Shown here piece by piece: positions 11,062 through 20,273 of a DNA stretch of 64,000 bases. A program made the position numbers and the translations under genes. The notes below the pieces were generated by a model that saw only the letters and a list, made by a program, of their open reading frames with translations, was not told where the DNA came from and made no database searches. The stretch lies in contig NZ_STGE01000081.1 in the NCBI RefSeq assembly GCF_005222675.1, positions 1 to 64,000 on the forward strand. Direction: 5' to 3'. This stretch comes from Mycolicibacterium sp. CR10. Lineage in GTDB: Bacteria > Actinomycetota > Actinomycetes > Mycobacteriales > Mycobacteriaceae. Each line of letters begins with the position of its first letter. Position 1 is the stretch's first letter.

Positions 11062-11086
11062 ACACCCGAGGCATCACCTCGGGTGT
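11062..11086. terminator. Bidirectional terminator-like hairpin
   Basis: ACACCCGAGG and CCTCGGGTGT form a perfect 10-bp stem with a 5-base loop in the short gap between the convergent epoxide hydrolase and fadD13 genes. No long T-run is present, as is usual in mycobacteria. Confidence 0.75.
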
Positions 11087-11090
11087 CGAA

Positions 11091-12611
11091 CTAAATCGTA
11101 GCGGCCGCTGAGTACTGTTCTCGGAGAACGCGTTTGAGTATTTTCCCGGTGGGATTGCGTGGAATGACCTCGGCGAAGATCACCTTTTTTGGCATCTTGT
11201 AGCGGGCGAGTCGTGTTCCGCAGAACTCGACGATGTGTTGTTCGCTGACCGCGCTTTGGTCGGCAACGACGATGGCGCAGGCGATCTCGCCCCATTTCTC
11301 GTCGGCCAAGCCGATGACCGCCACCTCGTTGACTCCTGGAATGCCGATGATGACGCTCTCGATCTCGGCCGGGTAGATGTTCTCGCCGCCGGAAATGATC
11401 ATGTCCTTCAGCCGATCCTTGATGTACAGGTAGCCCTCATCGTCGATTTCGCCGATGTCGCCGGTACGGAACCAGCCGTTGTCGAAGGCGGCACGGGTGG
11501 CGTCAGGGCGATTCCAATATTCCTTGAGCAGGATGTCGGACTTGACCACCACTTCGCCTTCCCCGTTTTCACTGATCACGCCGTCGTCACTGCGTACGCG
11601 AACGTCGGTGAACATGGTGGCGCGGCCGGCCGAGCCGGCCTTGCGCAGCGCGTCGTCGCTGAGCAGCAGGGTGCCGCCGCCGCACGACTCGGTGAGTGCA
11701 TAGCCCTGGACGACCTCCATGCCCTTGGCGGCATACAGCTTGATCAGGGCTTCCGGCATGGGCGCACCGCCGGTGATGAAGTAGCGGAAGTCCGGCGCGT
11801 TGAGTTCGGCGAACTCGGGCACCTGGCGCATGAAGTTGAGGATCGCCGGCACGGCGCCGGCGATGGAAACCCGTTCATCGACGATCAGTGACCAAACTTT
11901 GGTCGGGTCGAACTGCGGCATCGAGATCAGGCTGACTCCGCGCATTGCGCTGAAGACGACCGTCGTCAACGCCGCCACATGGAACATGGGTAGGGGTAGC
12001 AGTAGGCGGTCCTGGTAGCGCACATCGATCGTCGTGCACCATGAACTCGCCGCCGAGTGCACCGAGTCGTGGGTGTGTACGACTCCCTTTGGATGTCCGG
12101 TGGTGCCGGATGTGTACATGATGAACAGGTTGTCGCTGCCGCCGAATTCGCCTGCCGGTTCGTCGACGGGCGCGGCCTTCAGATGTTCGGCGAGCGAGCC
12201 AGCGCTGTCTACTGCCGGTACCCAATGACTGACGGTGCAGAAGTCGGGGTCCGCTCTGATCGCATCGACCACCGTTGCCAACTCCGCACCGTAGATCACG
12301 ACCTTGGTGCCACTGTCGGACAGAATGAAAGCCACCTCAGGTGCCGCGAGCCGGGTGTTCAGGGGGACCGCCACAGCCCCGATCTTGGCTGCGCCGTAGA
12401 ACAGACAGCAGAACTCGACGCTGTTGGGCAGCAGTAACCCGACTCGGTCCCCTTCACCGATCCCGAGCGAGGTGAGTACGTTGGCGCATCGGTTCGCCAG
12501 CGCGTTCATCTCGGCGTATGTCATGCGCACATCGGTCGAGGGCTCGACGTACGCCTCGAGATGCGGAGAAACCGTTGCCCGTTGTCTGAGCATTGAGCCA
12601 ATGTTCTTCAT
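11091..12611 (-). CDS. fadD13: Acyl-CoA synthetase FadD13 (mymA operon)
   Basis: 506 residues of the AMP-forming acyl-CoA synthetase family. The P-loop-like motif YTSGTTGHPKG is present, with the catalytic lysine region NPTGKILKRVLREQY at the end. The start MKNIGSMLRQRATVSP and most of the length closely follow M. tuberculosis FadD13 (Rv3089, about 503 residues), which activates very long chain fatty acids. It is the last gene of the mymA-type operon; its ATG overlaps the stop of the upstream acyltransferase as ATGA. A terminator hairpin follows. Confidence 0.95.
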   Translation of the reverse strand: MKNIGSMLRQRATVSPHLEAYVEPSTDVRMTYAEMNALANRCANVLTSLGIGEGDRVGLLLPNSVEFCCLFYGAAKIGAVAVPLNTRLAAPEVAFILSDSGTKVVIYGAELATVVDAIRADPDFCTVSHWVPAVDSAGSLAEHLKAAPVDEPAGEFGGSDNLFIMYTSGTTGHPKGVVHTHDSVHSAASSWCTTIDVRYQDRLLLPLPMFHVAALTTVVFSAMRGVSLISMPQFDPTKVWSLIVDERVSIAGAVPAILNFMRQVPEFAELNAPDFRYFITGGAPMPEALIKLYAAKGMEVVQGYALTESCGGGTLLLSDDALRKAGSAGRATMFTDVRVRSDDGVISENGEGEVVVKSDILLKEYWNRPDATRAAFDNGWFRTGDIGEIDDEGYLYIKDRLKDMIISGGENIYPAEIESVIIGIPGVNEVAVIGLADEKWGEIACAIVVADQSAVSEQHIVEFCGTRLARYKMPKKVIFAEVIPRNPTGKILKRVLREQYSAAATI

Positions 12612-14032
12612 GGGGTTCTCGACTTCCTCGGATCGTCATCTGCTGGGGGATTCGTTGTACCGGTGGCGAGTTGGAGCGCCGTGAAGGCCTGCTCCATCAT
12701 TTCGGCAAGCCGGAAGGGCTCGTGCACGGCTTCCGGTGCCGCGCCGATGGCGATGCACAGCTCACTGCCGATGCTGGCAAACGTGACGTTGAGCCCGGCG
12801 CCTGGGGGCACGATCGGCAGGCCCTGAAATGCGACCATCGGCGCACCGGCGAGGTAGAGCTGCTCGCGTGGCCCCTTCATATTCGAGATCACCAGGTTGG
12901 CGCTCGGCACCTTTCCGAGCCCGGGCACGGCATCGGCCATCGTCAGGCTGCCAAGCAGCAAGAGCGCATAGGCCTGGCGTGACGTCGTTCGCATCCCACG
13001 AGCCTTGTCCTTCGCGCTCGTCGTCGCTGCGCTTATTTCCTTGAGCCGCTCAAGCGGATTCGCACCGGGCGCACCCATCGGGATCAGTTCGGCACTCACC
13101 TGATTTCCCCCACCCCCGCCCGATTTGTCACGCAACGACATGGGCATGAAAGCCACCAGGGGCACGTCGGTGGGAGCCTGATGCTCGACGAGGTAGTGAT
13201 GCAGTGCGTCGTCGATGATGGTCATGACCACGTCGTTTACCGATGTGTCGGTCGCGTTGGCAACAGCCTTGACGTCGTCGAAGGGCAACTCTACGTTAGC
13301 GTAGGCGCGCGCCGCTGATTTCGCCGTGTTGTTGAAGAGCGTGTGGCGGGCGGTGAAGGGCAAAGACGCTTTGCGCGCCTTGAGGTTCAGTGTCTGCGCG
13401 CCGAGGTCTACCACGTCGACGCCCACGCCGATGACATCGCCCGGCAGATTGCCGAGTCCGGTGAGCATCCCGTGCAACCGCTCGCTGCGCGACACGGGGG
13501 TGTCGGTCCGACGCGGTTTCTCGGCTCCGTCAAACGACATCCAAGGACCGGCGAGGGTCTTGTCGTCTGGTGAATCGCTGAGGAAGTTGCGCATCGCGCG
13601 CAGCCCCCCTTCACCGTCGATGAGCGAATGGTGCACCTTGATCATGACTGCGATCCTGTTGTTCTCGATACCGTCGATGACGTAGCACTCCCAGAGCGGG
13701 TGTCCTCGGTCGAGCAGGCTGGTGTTCAGAAACGAAACGGTATCCTGAAACTGCTGCATGGAACCCGGTGCTGGAACCGCGATGTGGCGAACGTGATACT
13801 GCATGTCCGGCACAACGGTTTCCCACGCCCCCACATCTTTGCCGAGCCATTTCAGCTTGTGATTGAAAGGCTTGGCCGCCTGGCTGTGCCGATATGCGTC
13901 GAACAGGCGTGGCCCGAATGACGATTCCTGTCCATCGGGCTTCTGGAAGATGGTGTAGGCGGCCATATGATTTGGCCGGTTGGCCCGCTCGAGCAACAGG
14001 AATGACAGGTCGGTAGGACTGATGCGGGCCAT
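12608..14032 (-). CDS. tgs4: Wax ester synthase/diacylglycerol acyltransferase, Tgs4-like
   Basis: 474 residues of the WS/DGAT family. The acyltransferase active-site motif HHSLIDG appears about 140 residues in. Length, the start MARISPTDLSFLLLERANRP and the C-terminal KSRTP match M. tuberculosis Tgs4 (Rv3088). Family members esterify acyl-CoA to diacylglycerol or alcohols and attach loosely to membranes and lipid droplets. It lies between a second WS/DGAT gene and fadD13, which can supply the acyl-CoA. Confidence 0.93.
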   Translation of the reverse strand: MARISPTDLSFLLLERANRPNHMAAYTIFQKPDGQESSFGPRLFDAYRHSQAAKPFNHKLKWLGKDVGAWETVVPDMQYHVRHIAVPAPGSMQQFQDTVSFLNTSLLDRGHPLWECYVIDGIENNRIAVMIKVHHSLIDGEGGLRAMRNFLSDSPDDKTLAGPWMSFDGAEKPRRTDTPVSRSERLHGMLTGLGNLPGDVIGVGVDVVDLGAQTLNLKARKASLPFTARHTLFNNTAKSAARAYANVELPFDDVKAVANATDTSVNDVVMTIIDDALHHYLVEHQAPTDVPLVAFMPMSLRDKSGGGGGNQVSAELIPMGAPGANPLERLKEISAATTSAKDKARGMRTTSRQAYALLLLGSLTMADAVPGLGKVPSANLVISNMKGPREQLYLAGAPMVAFQGLPIVPPGAGLNVTFASIGSELCIAIGAAPEAVHEPFRLAEMMEQAFTALQLATGTTNPPADDDPRKSRTP

Positions 14033-14071
14033 GTAACCATCTCCTTGTTATGACCAGTTCCACAACAGCTT

Positions 14072-15637
14072 TCAGGCCGGTGAAACTTCGGGAGTGGCCT
14101 CCGCTCGGGCCACCGCAAGCAGCTCATCGAGCGATGCCCGGAAGCCGCGGACCAGCTCCCAGGTATCGGGGACGACGACGGCGTCGGCGAGGACGCACAG
14201 ATTGAACTGGTCGCAGTAGCTCCAGACGGTCATGTTCAGAGTGGCGCCGTGGGAGATCTGCCCAGTGGAAAACCAGCTGTCCACGCGCCAGCGCCCGAGG
14301 TAGCGGCGCTCCCGCGGGCCCGGCACATTGGACACGACGATGTTCTTGAACGTGTCGTAGCGACCCTTGGTCCGCGCGTTGCCCCGCGCAAGCCCTGAGA
14401 TGAGACGCTCGGGCAGGAGTTCGACAATTGCGCCGATGTCGGCGTCCTTGGTCTGGGCGAAGTGCTGCTTGGTCGCCTCGGCCGCGGTGTGGGTGGCGCG
14501 TAGCCGTTCAAGCGGGTCGGCGAGCTCGGCGTGCAGCCACACGTAATCCACCGATGAGTAGTTGCCCGGCCGGGGACGCTCGGCTGGAGGAACGACCGCG
14601 AGCGGCATCGTCGCCACCATCGCCTCGTCGGGAGGTGAACCGGTCCCCGCCAAATGTCGGCGCACGCTCCCGGCCACGCACGCCATGAAGACGTCGTTGA
14701 TCGTCACACCGAGTGCCTTGCTCACTTGACGAACGTCGTTGAGTGGGAACGTCTCACAGGAGAATCGACGGCTACGCGACAGCCCGCGCTGGAAAGGACC
14801 CGGCGGTGTGGAGCGGTCGAACGCGGTCGGGACCCGCCGCTCGCCGCCCTTTGCGAATTCGCGCTCGATGCGCACCCGGTCTCGCAGCGCCCGTGCAGTC
14901 GGCGCGGCCCGGCGCAGTCTGGAGGGCAGGTCTTGAAGTGCCCAACCGAGGCGCTGCCGTCCGGATGGCAGTGGCGGTGGTGCCCACGGGTCCGGAACCA
15001 CTGCGGCGTCGTCGGGTGTGTCGTTGTAGAACGCACCGAGCATCTCCTGAACGCCGGCACCGTCGGTGTAGGCATGGTGCAGCAGCGTCACGAGTGCGAC
15101 GTGGCCGCCTTCGAGACCCTCGACTACCCAGACCTGCCACAGCGGGCGGTCGCGATCCAGCGGGTGGGCGTAGACCTGCTCGACGAGCTCGCAGAACTCC
15201 TCCATCCCCCCGGGAGCGGGACAAACGACCCGTCGCACGTGCGCGTCGAGATCGAAATCGGGGTCCTCGACCCAGATCGGGTGATGCAGTCCCAACGGCG
15301 TCGGCAGGTACCGCAACCGGAAAGCCGGCAGTAGGTGGGTGCGGTCCTCGAACATCCGTCGGGCCTTGGGCCACGACCAGCCGTCAGGATCCGTCGACGG
15401 ATCGAGCAGGGAGATTTTCAGCGTGTGGTTGTAGGCGCTTCCCCCATCGAGGTACAGCATCAGCGCGTCGATGCCGTTGAGTCTTCTCACGACGTCCGGA
15501 ACCCCTTCCGCACTGTTGCCCGCGGGAAGAGAGTGCAGTCCCAGCGCGACGGCCCGCGGACTCACTCGAGTATTGTCGCCGCGGTCATTTCCGGAGGGTG
15601 AATGGTCAACTATCCGCCAGCCCAACGGACTATTCAT
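14072..15637 (-). CDS. Wax ester synthase/diacylglycerol acyltransferase (Rv3087-like)
   Basis: Up to 521 residues with the WS/DGAT motif HHAYTDG and the usual N-terminal block RRLNGIDALMLYLDGG. Two starts are plausible: ATG 15637, which overlaps the stop of virS by 8 bases, or GTG 15490, which places the conserved block at the very N-terminus as in most family members. The 49 extra residues of the longer form look unconserved, so the shorter form may be correct. It corresponds in position and family to Rv3087 of the mymA operon. Confidence 0.85.
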   Translation of the reverse strand: MNSPLGWRIVDHSPSGNDRGDNTRVSPRAVALGLHSLPAGNSAEGVPDVVRRLNGIDALMLYLDGGSAYNHTLKISLLDPSTDPDGWSWPKARRMFEDRTHLLPAFRLRYLPTPLGLHHPIWVEDPDFDLDAHVRRVVCPAPGGMEEFCELVEQVYAHPLDRDRPLWQVWVVEGLEGGHVALVTLLHHAYTDGAGVQEMLGAFYNDTPDDAAVVPDPWAPPPLPSGRQRLGWALQDLPSRLRRAAPTARALRDRVRIEREFAKGGERRVPTAFDRSTPPGPFQRGLSRSRRFSCETFPLNDVRQVSKALGVTINDVFMACVAGSVRRHLAGTGSPPDEAMVATMPLAVVPPAERPRPGNYSSVDYVWLHAELADPLERLRATHTAAEATKQHFAQTKDADIGAIVELLPERLISGLARGNARTKGRYDTFKNIVVSNVPGPRERRYLGRWRVDSWFSTGQISHGATLNMTVWSYCDQFNLCVLADAVVVPDTWELVRGFRASLDELLAVARAEATPEVSPA

Positions 15638-16643
15638 ATCCTTGAAGTTCCGCCCGGTACTGCCGAGGTGTCATCCCGAACCAGCGCCGACAGGAGCGGT
15701 TGAGAGTGCTTTGTTCGGCGTAGCCGAGCAAGGCCGCGATCTGGCCGAGGTGCAAGCCCGGTTCGGCAAGGTATCTTGCCGCGAGGGCGCGGCGTTCGCG
15801 CTCGATCAGGTCCTGGCATCGGACATCCTCGGTGGTTAAACGTCGTTGCAGCGACCGTGGATGCATGGCGAGTTGTTGGGCGATCGCATCGACGCTGCAC
15901 TGGCCCGTTGGCAGGAGTCGGCGTGCCAATTCGGCTACCCGGTCGGATAGCGAGGCGGTGCGCGGAACGTAGTTGGACTCGAGGTATTTCTCTGCGATGC
16001 GTCTGGTCTCCGGGTCCGCACTCTCGATCGGCTGGTCTGCCAAGCGTTGAGATAGCTCGAGTCCGCACCACGTCTGCCGGAATCGCACCGGGCACCCCAG
16101 CGCTTCGCGGTACGCCGTATCGGAGCCCTGCTGGTCGTGGATGAAGGAGATCGAGCTCGGAGACGCTTCCGGACCACCGAGCAGGCGAAGGACTCGAACC
16201 ACGATGGCCATGCTGATCTCATGTCCCTGAATGACTGAGCCGAGGCCGGGTTCGGTCACCTCGTAGGTGAAGGTGAGATCGCTGTTGGCAGAGGGGGGCG
16301 CGAGGGTGAGTTTCAACGCCGGTGAATGGACGTAGAGGTAGCGCGCGATCATCTGCATCCCACCGAGCACGGTCTGCGCGTTCCGGGCGATCACGGCGAC
16401 GGGCCCGAGGATGTCCAGGCCTTGCCACCGCGAGAGGCGGAGTCCGAAGTCCGGACAGCGTAGGTCCTCGGCGCTGGCTTGCAACACGCGCACATACGCG
16501 TCGATCGAGATAAACGCGTCGTCCTGGTCTTCGACGCCCGGCGGGATGCCGAAGCGCGTCAAGAACTGCTGCGGGTCCCCACCCAGTTCATGCACGAGCT
16601 CGCGGTATCCCCACAACGTGGTCGCCCGGATCAGACTGCCCAC
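15630..16643 (-). CDS. virS: AraC-family activator VirS, placed inside the mymA-type operon
   Basis: About 337 residues from GTG 16643 (preceded by GGGAG), matching the N-terminus of M. tuberculosis VirS (Rv3082c); a TTG at 16694 would add 17 residues. The N-terminal effector domain (GSLIRAT, CPDFGLRL, RWQGL, GPVAVIARNA, RYLYVHSPAL) and the C-terminal AraC double helix-turn-helix (QLAMHPRSLQRRL, LLGYAEQSTLNRSCRRWFG) are clear. In M. tuberculosis virS is divergent from mymA and activates it at acid pH. Here it is co-directional and sits between sadH and the acyltransferases, so it may be transcribed with its own target operon. Confidence 0.92.
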   Translation of the reverse strand: MGSLIRATTLWGYRELVHELGGDPQQFLTRFGIPPGVEDQDDAFISIDAYVRVLQASAEDLRCPDFGLRLSRWQGLDILGPVAVIARNAQTVLGGMQMIARYLYVHSPALKLTLAPPSANSDLTFTYEVTEPGLGSVIQGHEISMAIVVRVLRLLGGPEASPSSISFIHDQQGSDTAYREALGCPVRFRQTWCGLELSQRLADQPIESADPETRRIAEKYLESNYVPRTASLSDRVAELARRLLPTGQCSVDAIAQQLAMHPRSLQRRLTTEDVRCQDLIERERRALAARYLAEPGLHLGQIAALLGYAEQSTLNRSCRRWFGMTPRQYRAELQGYE

Positions 16644-16744
16644 AGCCCACTCCCTGGTGTCGGGAACTGACAAGAGTATGTCGGAGTAAGTCAAGACCGG
16701 TCACAAATCCACGACCATCCTCGCAGTAGCGGTGCCTGGCCTCG

Positions 16745-16882
16745 TCAGGCTGAGGCGTACTCCTCACGCAGCGCTGTCTTCTTGAACTTTCCTGTTGCAG
16801 TGCACGGGATCGCCGCCACGAACTCGAAGCGATCCGGCAGCTGCCAGGGTGCGAACTCCTGCGCGAGGTGATCGCGCAGCTC
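16745..16882 (-). pseudogene. 3' remnant of a fadD acyl-CoA synthetase gene
   Basis: Read on the minus strand, this stretch encodes 45 residues and a stop: ELRDHLAQEFAPWQLPDRF, then about eight residues on IPCTATGKFKKTALREEY. That is the C-terminal end of a medium- or long-chain acyl-CoA synthetase with its TATGKF-K adenylation motif. Nothing upstream continues the gene: sadH ends only 23 bp away. An AGAAGGAGAC-ATG sequence just upstream looks like a ribosome-binding site and start, but it is in another frame. A deletion that joined a gene start to the fadD tail would explain both. The adhD gene of the M. tuberculosis operon is expected here. Confidence 0.8.
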
Positions 16883-16905
16883 ATGTCTCCTTCTAGATGC
16901 GAGGG

Positions 16906-17736
16906 CTATTTCGCCCACGGGAAGAATCTCGACGCGGCGGAAGCAACAATCCGCTGATACCCGGAGCCGGTGAGCCGGGCGAGCAGATCGGCCGCCTTTG
17001 CCTCGGCGCCGATGACAATCCGAGCGCGCCCCTTGACCACCCCGTCGACAATGGTTCGTGCGGCCATCTCCGGGGAATGGCCAAGGAGGTACTTCTCGTA
17101 GAAATCGGCAAGAACCTGAGCGTCCTCGCCGGCGGCGACGGTGGCGTTGCGGGCGACGTTGGTCTTGACACCGCCGGGATGAACGCAGGTGACCTTGACC
17201 GGCTGCTTGCCGACGAGCATCTCTTGGCGCAGCGACTCGGTGAAGCCGCGCACGGCGAATTTGGCTGCGTTGTAGGCGCTCTGACCGGGCACGGCAATCA
17301 GCCCGAAGACACTCGATATGTTGATGAGATGTCCGTCCCCGGAGGCGATCAGGTGCGGCAGGAAGGCCTTGGTGCCGTTGACGACGCCCCAGAAGTCGAC
17401 GTCGATGACGCGCTCGATGTCCTTGAACTCGGAGTCCGAGACGTTGCCGTTGTAGGCGATGCCCGCGTTGTTGTAGACCTGATCGACTTGACCGAAGTGT
17501 GCGGCGACGGCGTCGGCGTAGGCCAGCACGGCCTCCCGTTCGACGACGTCGAGCCGGTCGGACTTGACGTTTGCGCCGAAAGCTTTGGCCTGGCGCACGG
17601 TTTCGTCGAGTCCGTCCGGGTCGATGTCGGAAAGCGCGAGATGTGCGCCCCTCTCGGCGAGGTTGAGCGCCAGCGCTCTGCCGATGCCGGAACCGGCGCC
17701 GGTGATGACGGCAACTTTGCCTTCGAATGAGTTCAT
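16906..17736 (-). CDS. sadH: Short-chain dehydrogenase/reductase SadH
   Basis: 276 residues. TGAGSGIG near residue 12 binds the nucleotide, YNNAG follows, and the catalytic Ser and Tyr-xxx-Lys are in SSVFG and YNAAK. Length, the N-terminus NSFEGKVAVITGAGSGIG and the C-terminal FFPWAK match M. tuberculosis SadH (Rv3085). It belongs to the mymA operon, linked to envelope lipid remodelling at acid pH. ATG 17736 overlaps the stop of lipR as ATGA. Substrate not established; probably NAD(P)-dependent alcohol or ketone redox chemistry. Confidence 0.93.
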   Translation of the reverse strand: MNSFEGKVAVITGAGSGIGRALALNLAERGAHLALSDIDPDGLDETVRQAKAFGANVKSDRLDVVEREAVLAYADAVAAHFGQVDQVYNNAGIAYNGNVSDSEFKDIERVIDVDFWGVVNGTKAFLPHLIASGDGHLINISSVFGLIAVPGQSAYNAAKFAVRGFTESLRQEMLVGKQPVKVTCVHPGGVKTNVARNATVAAGEDAQVLADFYEKYLLGHSPEMAARTIVDGVVKGRARIVIGAEAKAADLLARLTGSGYQRIVASAASRFFPWAK

Positions 17737-18671
17737 CTGGATACGGCCTTCCGGTGGTTGAGAAGATCGCGGCTTTCGGCGGGGAGGTGGCTGCGCAGGT
17801 TCAACCCGAGGTCGGTGACAGCGTCGCGCGCTTCGGGAAGCAGGCAGACCTGCAGGTGGAAGTCGTGCCACATGCCGTCGAACCGGCGATGGTCGAGGGC
17901 AGTGTTCGAAGCTGTGCAGGCGATTTCGATCTTTTCTGCATCGGCGGAGATCGGATCGTCGCCAGCGGTCTGCATGACTATCGGCGGCAGGTCGGTCATG
18001 TCGCCGTAGGCAGGCGAGATCCCGGGCGCCCGCGGATCCGATGACCCGACGTAGCGCGGCGCCCATTCGGCGCACATGAATGGAAGAATCAGCGGGTCGC
18101 GAAGTGCCGGGCGCTCTTCGGCCACATCGACGGCGAGGTCGGCCCAGGGGCAGATCAAGCCGAGCGCTGCCGGCAGAGCGATGCCGCGGTCTCGCAGGGC
18201 CATAGCGAGCGCCAGGGTCAATCCACCGCCGGCCGAATCGCCGGCGATGACGATGGTGTTCGGGTCGTGTCCGTCCTCGAGCAGTCGGGAGTAGACCGCG
18301 ACCATCTGCTCGAGGGCGACCGGATAACGGGCTTCTGGTGCCCGCGAGTAATCCGGGACTAGGGCCGTCATTCCGGCCGCAGCGGCGAGTTGCGCCGCCA
18401 GGCCGCGGTAGCCCTTGGCGCTACCCAGTGCGTATGCGCCACCGTGGAGGTAGATCAACGTCCCGGAGGCCGCAGCGTGCGGAGGGCGCACCTGCTCGAC
18501 CTGGACGCCGGCGATGGTCACTCGCTGGAAGCGGGTTCCTCTGGGAGCCCGGGCGGCTGCGGTGAGCAGCGCGAGCATCATGCGTCGCCCGACGACACCC
18601 GTTCGCGGGGATCCGAACGGTGGCCGCGCGCAGCGAAGGATACCCCGGACGATGGACTTGCGGAGTCTCAT
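17733..18671 (-). CDS. lipR: Alpha/beta hydrolase of the hormone-sensitive-lipase family, LipR
   Basis: 312 residues from ATG 18671, which has a GAGAGG ribosome-binding site; a GTG at 18719 would lengthen it. The HSL-family oxyanion motif HGGAY (76-80) and the nucleophile elbow GDSAGG with Ser146 are present, and the C-terminal catalytic region includes WHDFHLQ. It is the counterpart of LipR (Rv3084), second gene of the mymA operon, a carboxylester hydrolase or acetylhydrolase. Spacing to mymA is 48 bp. Confidence 0.9.
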   Translation of the reverse strand: MRLRKSIVRGILRCARPPFGSPRTGVVGRRMMLALLTAAARAPRGTRFQRVTIAGVQVEQVRPPHAAASGTLIYLHGGAYALGSAKGYRGLAAQLAAAAGMTALVPDYSRAPEARYPVALEQMVAVYSRLLEDGHDPNTIVIAGDSAGGGLTLALAMALRDRGIALPAALGLICPWADLAVDVAEERPALRDPLILPFMCAEWAPRYVGSSDPRAPGISPAYGDMTDLPPIVMQTAGDDPISADAEKIEIACTASNTALDHRRFDGMWHDFHLQVCLLPEARDAVTDLGLNLRSHLPAESRDLLNHRKAVSR

Positions 18672-18719
18672 ATATGCCTCTCGAAAGGTGTATTGAGAAT
18701 GGTTGAGGGAGAGACACAC

Positions 18720-20198
18720 TCAGGTGGTGTCTGCGCCGACGGCTGCCCGGTCGAACTCGAGCAGGCCATCGTCGACAGGATCGTCGAGCAGCATCCTGGT
18801 GTCCTGCTCGTAATCCATGAGCACCTTCCACGGATGCGTCTTGCCCTGGCGCGGCAGGGTGTGCTTCGCGCGCTGCACATAGCCGGAGTTGAGCTGGTCG
18901 AACATCCCGATGTCCAGTCGCGAGTCCTCGATGTCATGGGGCGTGGCGACCGTATGGCCGTTGGCCGCCATGTGTTCGAAGAGCCGGCACAGGTAGCGGG
19001 CGGCGATGTCGGACTTCAAGGTCCACGATGCGTTGGTGTATCCGACGATCCAGGCGAGGTTGGGAATGTCCTCGACCAGCACGGCTTTGTAGGTCATCTG
19101 GTCGTGCAGTTCCCGCGCTTGGCCGTCGACGGAGAGTTTCACACCTCCGAGCATCTGCACGTTCAGGCCTGTGGCGGTGACGATAATGTCGGCTTCGAGT
19201 TCTCGCCCGGATTTGAGCAGGATGCCGTTCTCGGTGAAGGTGTCTATCTGGTCGGTGACCACCGACGCTCGACCCGACTTGAGAACTTTGAACAGATCGC
19301 CGTTCGGTACCGCACACAATCGCTCGTCCCAGGGCATGTACGTCGGAGTGAAGTGGCTCATGTCCACCGTTGGCCCGACCTGTTGCCGGACCAGCCAGAG
19401 CAGGATCCGGCGCATCTGAGCGGGCCAACGACGGCAAGCTTGGTAGAGCCGGCGTTGGACGGCGATGTTCCGCTTGCGCGCCAACCCGTACACCCACTTC
19501 GTGGGAAGGAATCGATCGAGGAACCCGGAGATCTTGTCCACCGCGGGCAACGTGAAGATGTAGGACGGCGAGCGCTGCAGCATCGTGATGTGTTCGACGT
19601 CGTCGGCCATCGCCGGGATAAGGGTGACCGCGGTTGCGCCACTGCCGATTACGACGACCTTTTTTCCGGTGTAGTCCAAGGCCTCCGGCCAGAACTGGGG
19701 GTGCACGCTGGTGCCCTTGAACCGGTCGGCACCGGGGAATTTCGGCAGGTAGCCCGCGTCGTGGTTGTAGTAGCCGGTACAGCTGATGAGGTAACGGCAG
19801 GTGTAAGTGCGTGTTTCACGGGTCGCCTCGTGTTGCGCAGTCACCGTCCAGCGACCTTCGGGGCTGGACCACTCGGCGGTGAGCACCTTGAGTCCGTAGT
19901 GGATCTTGTCGTCGATCCCGTACTCCGCAGCGGTGTCGGCGATGTACTGCTGGATCGATGGTCCGTCGGCGAGCACCTTCACGTCCATCCAGGGGCGGAA
20001 CTTGTAGCCGAAGGTGTACATGTCGGAGTCGGAGCGGATACCGGGGTAGCGGAACAGGTCCCAGGTGCCACCCACGCGCTCGCGCCGCTCCAGCACCCCG
20101 ACGGTCATGTGGGGTATCTCGGCCTGCAGGTGACACGCTGTGCCGATACCAGACAGGCCGGCTCCGATGATCAGGACGTCGAAGTGTTGTGCGTTCAT
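18720..20198 (-). CDS. mymA: Flavin-dependent Baeyer-Villiger monooxygenase MymA
   Basis: 492 residues. An N-terminal FAD-binding GAGLSGIG, the BVMO fingerprint FKGTSVHPQFWP and a second NADPH-binding VIGSGATAVT are present in order. These enzymes oxidise ketones to esters or lactones, or N and S atoms, using NADPH and O2. It is the first gene of the operon and matches MymA (Rv3083); relatives such as EthA activate thioamide prodrugs. The ATG follows an AGGAAG ribosome-binding site. The upstream region holds a phased GACAG repeat array likely to bind VirS. Confidence 0.93.
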   Translation of the reverse strand: MNAQHFDVLIIGAGLSGIGTACHLQAEIPHMTVGVLERRERVGGTWDLFRYPGIRSDSDMYTFGYKFRPWMDVKVLADGPSIQQYIADTAAEYGIDDKIHYGLKVLTAEWSSPEGRWTVTAQHEATRETRTYTCRYLISCTGYYNHDAGYLPKFPGADRFKGTSVHPQFWPEALDYTGKKVVVIGSGATAVTLIPAMADDVEHITMLQRSPSYIFTLPAVDKISGFLDRFLPTKWVYGLARKRNIAVQRRLYQACRRWPAQMRRILLWLVRQQVGPTVDMSHFTPTYMPWDERLCAVPNGDLFKVLKSGRASVVTDQIDTFTENGILLKSGRELEADIIVTATGLNVQMLGGVKLSVDGQARELHDQMTYKAVLVEDIPNLAWIVGYTNASWTLKSDIAARYLCRLFEHMAANGHTVATPHDIEDSRLDIGMFDQLNSGYVQRAKHTLPRQGKTHPWKVLMDYEQDTRMLLDDPVDDGLLEFDRAAVGADTT

Positions 20199-20273
20199 GG
20201 CTTCCTCGCGCTCTCACCCGCTGCCATAGCGGACGTTGAAGCCAGCATGAGCGCAAAGGCCCTGCCAGGTATT

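Noticed and set aside
16588..16884. 98-residue minus-strand frame with a good ribosome-binding site
   Set aside because: The encoded sequence is Arg/Ser-rich; the conserved FadD C-terminus lies in a different frame of the same DNA.
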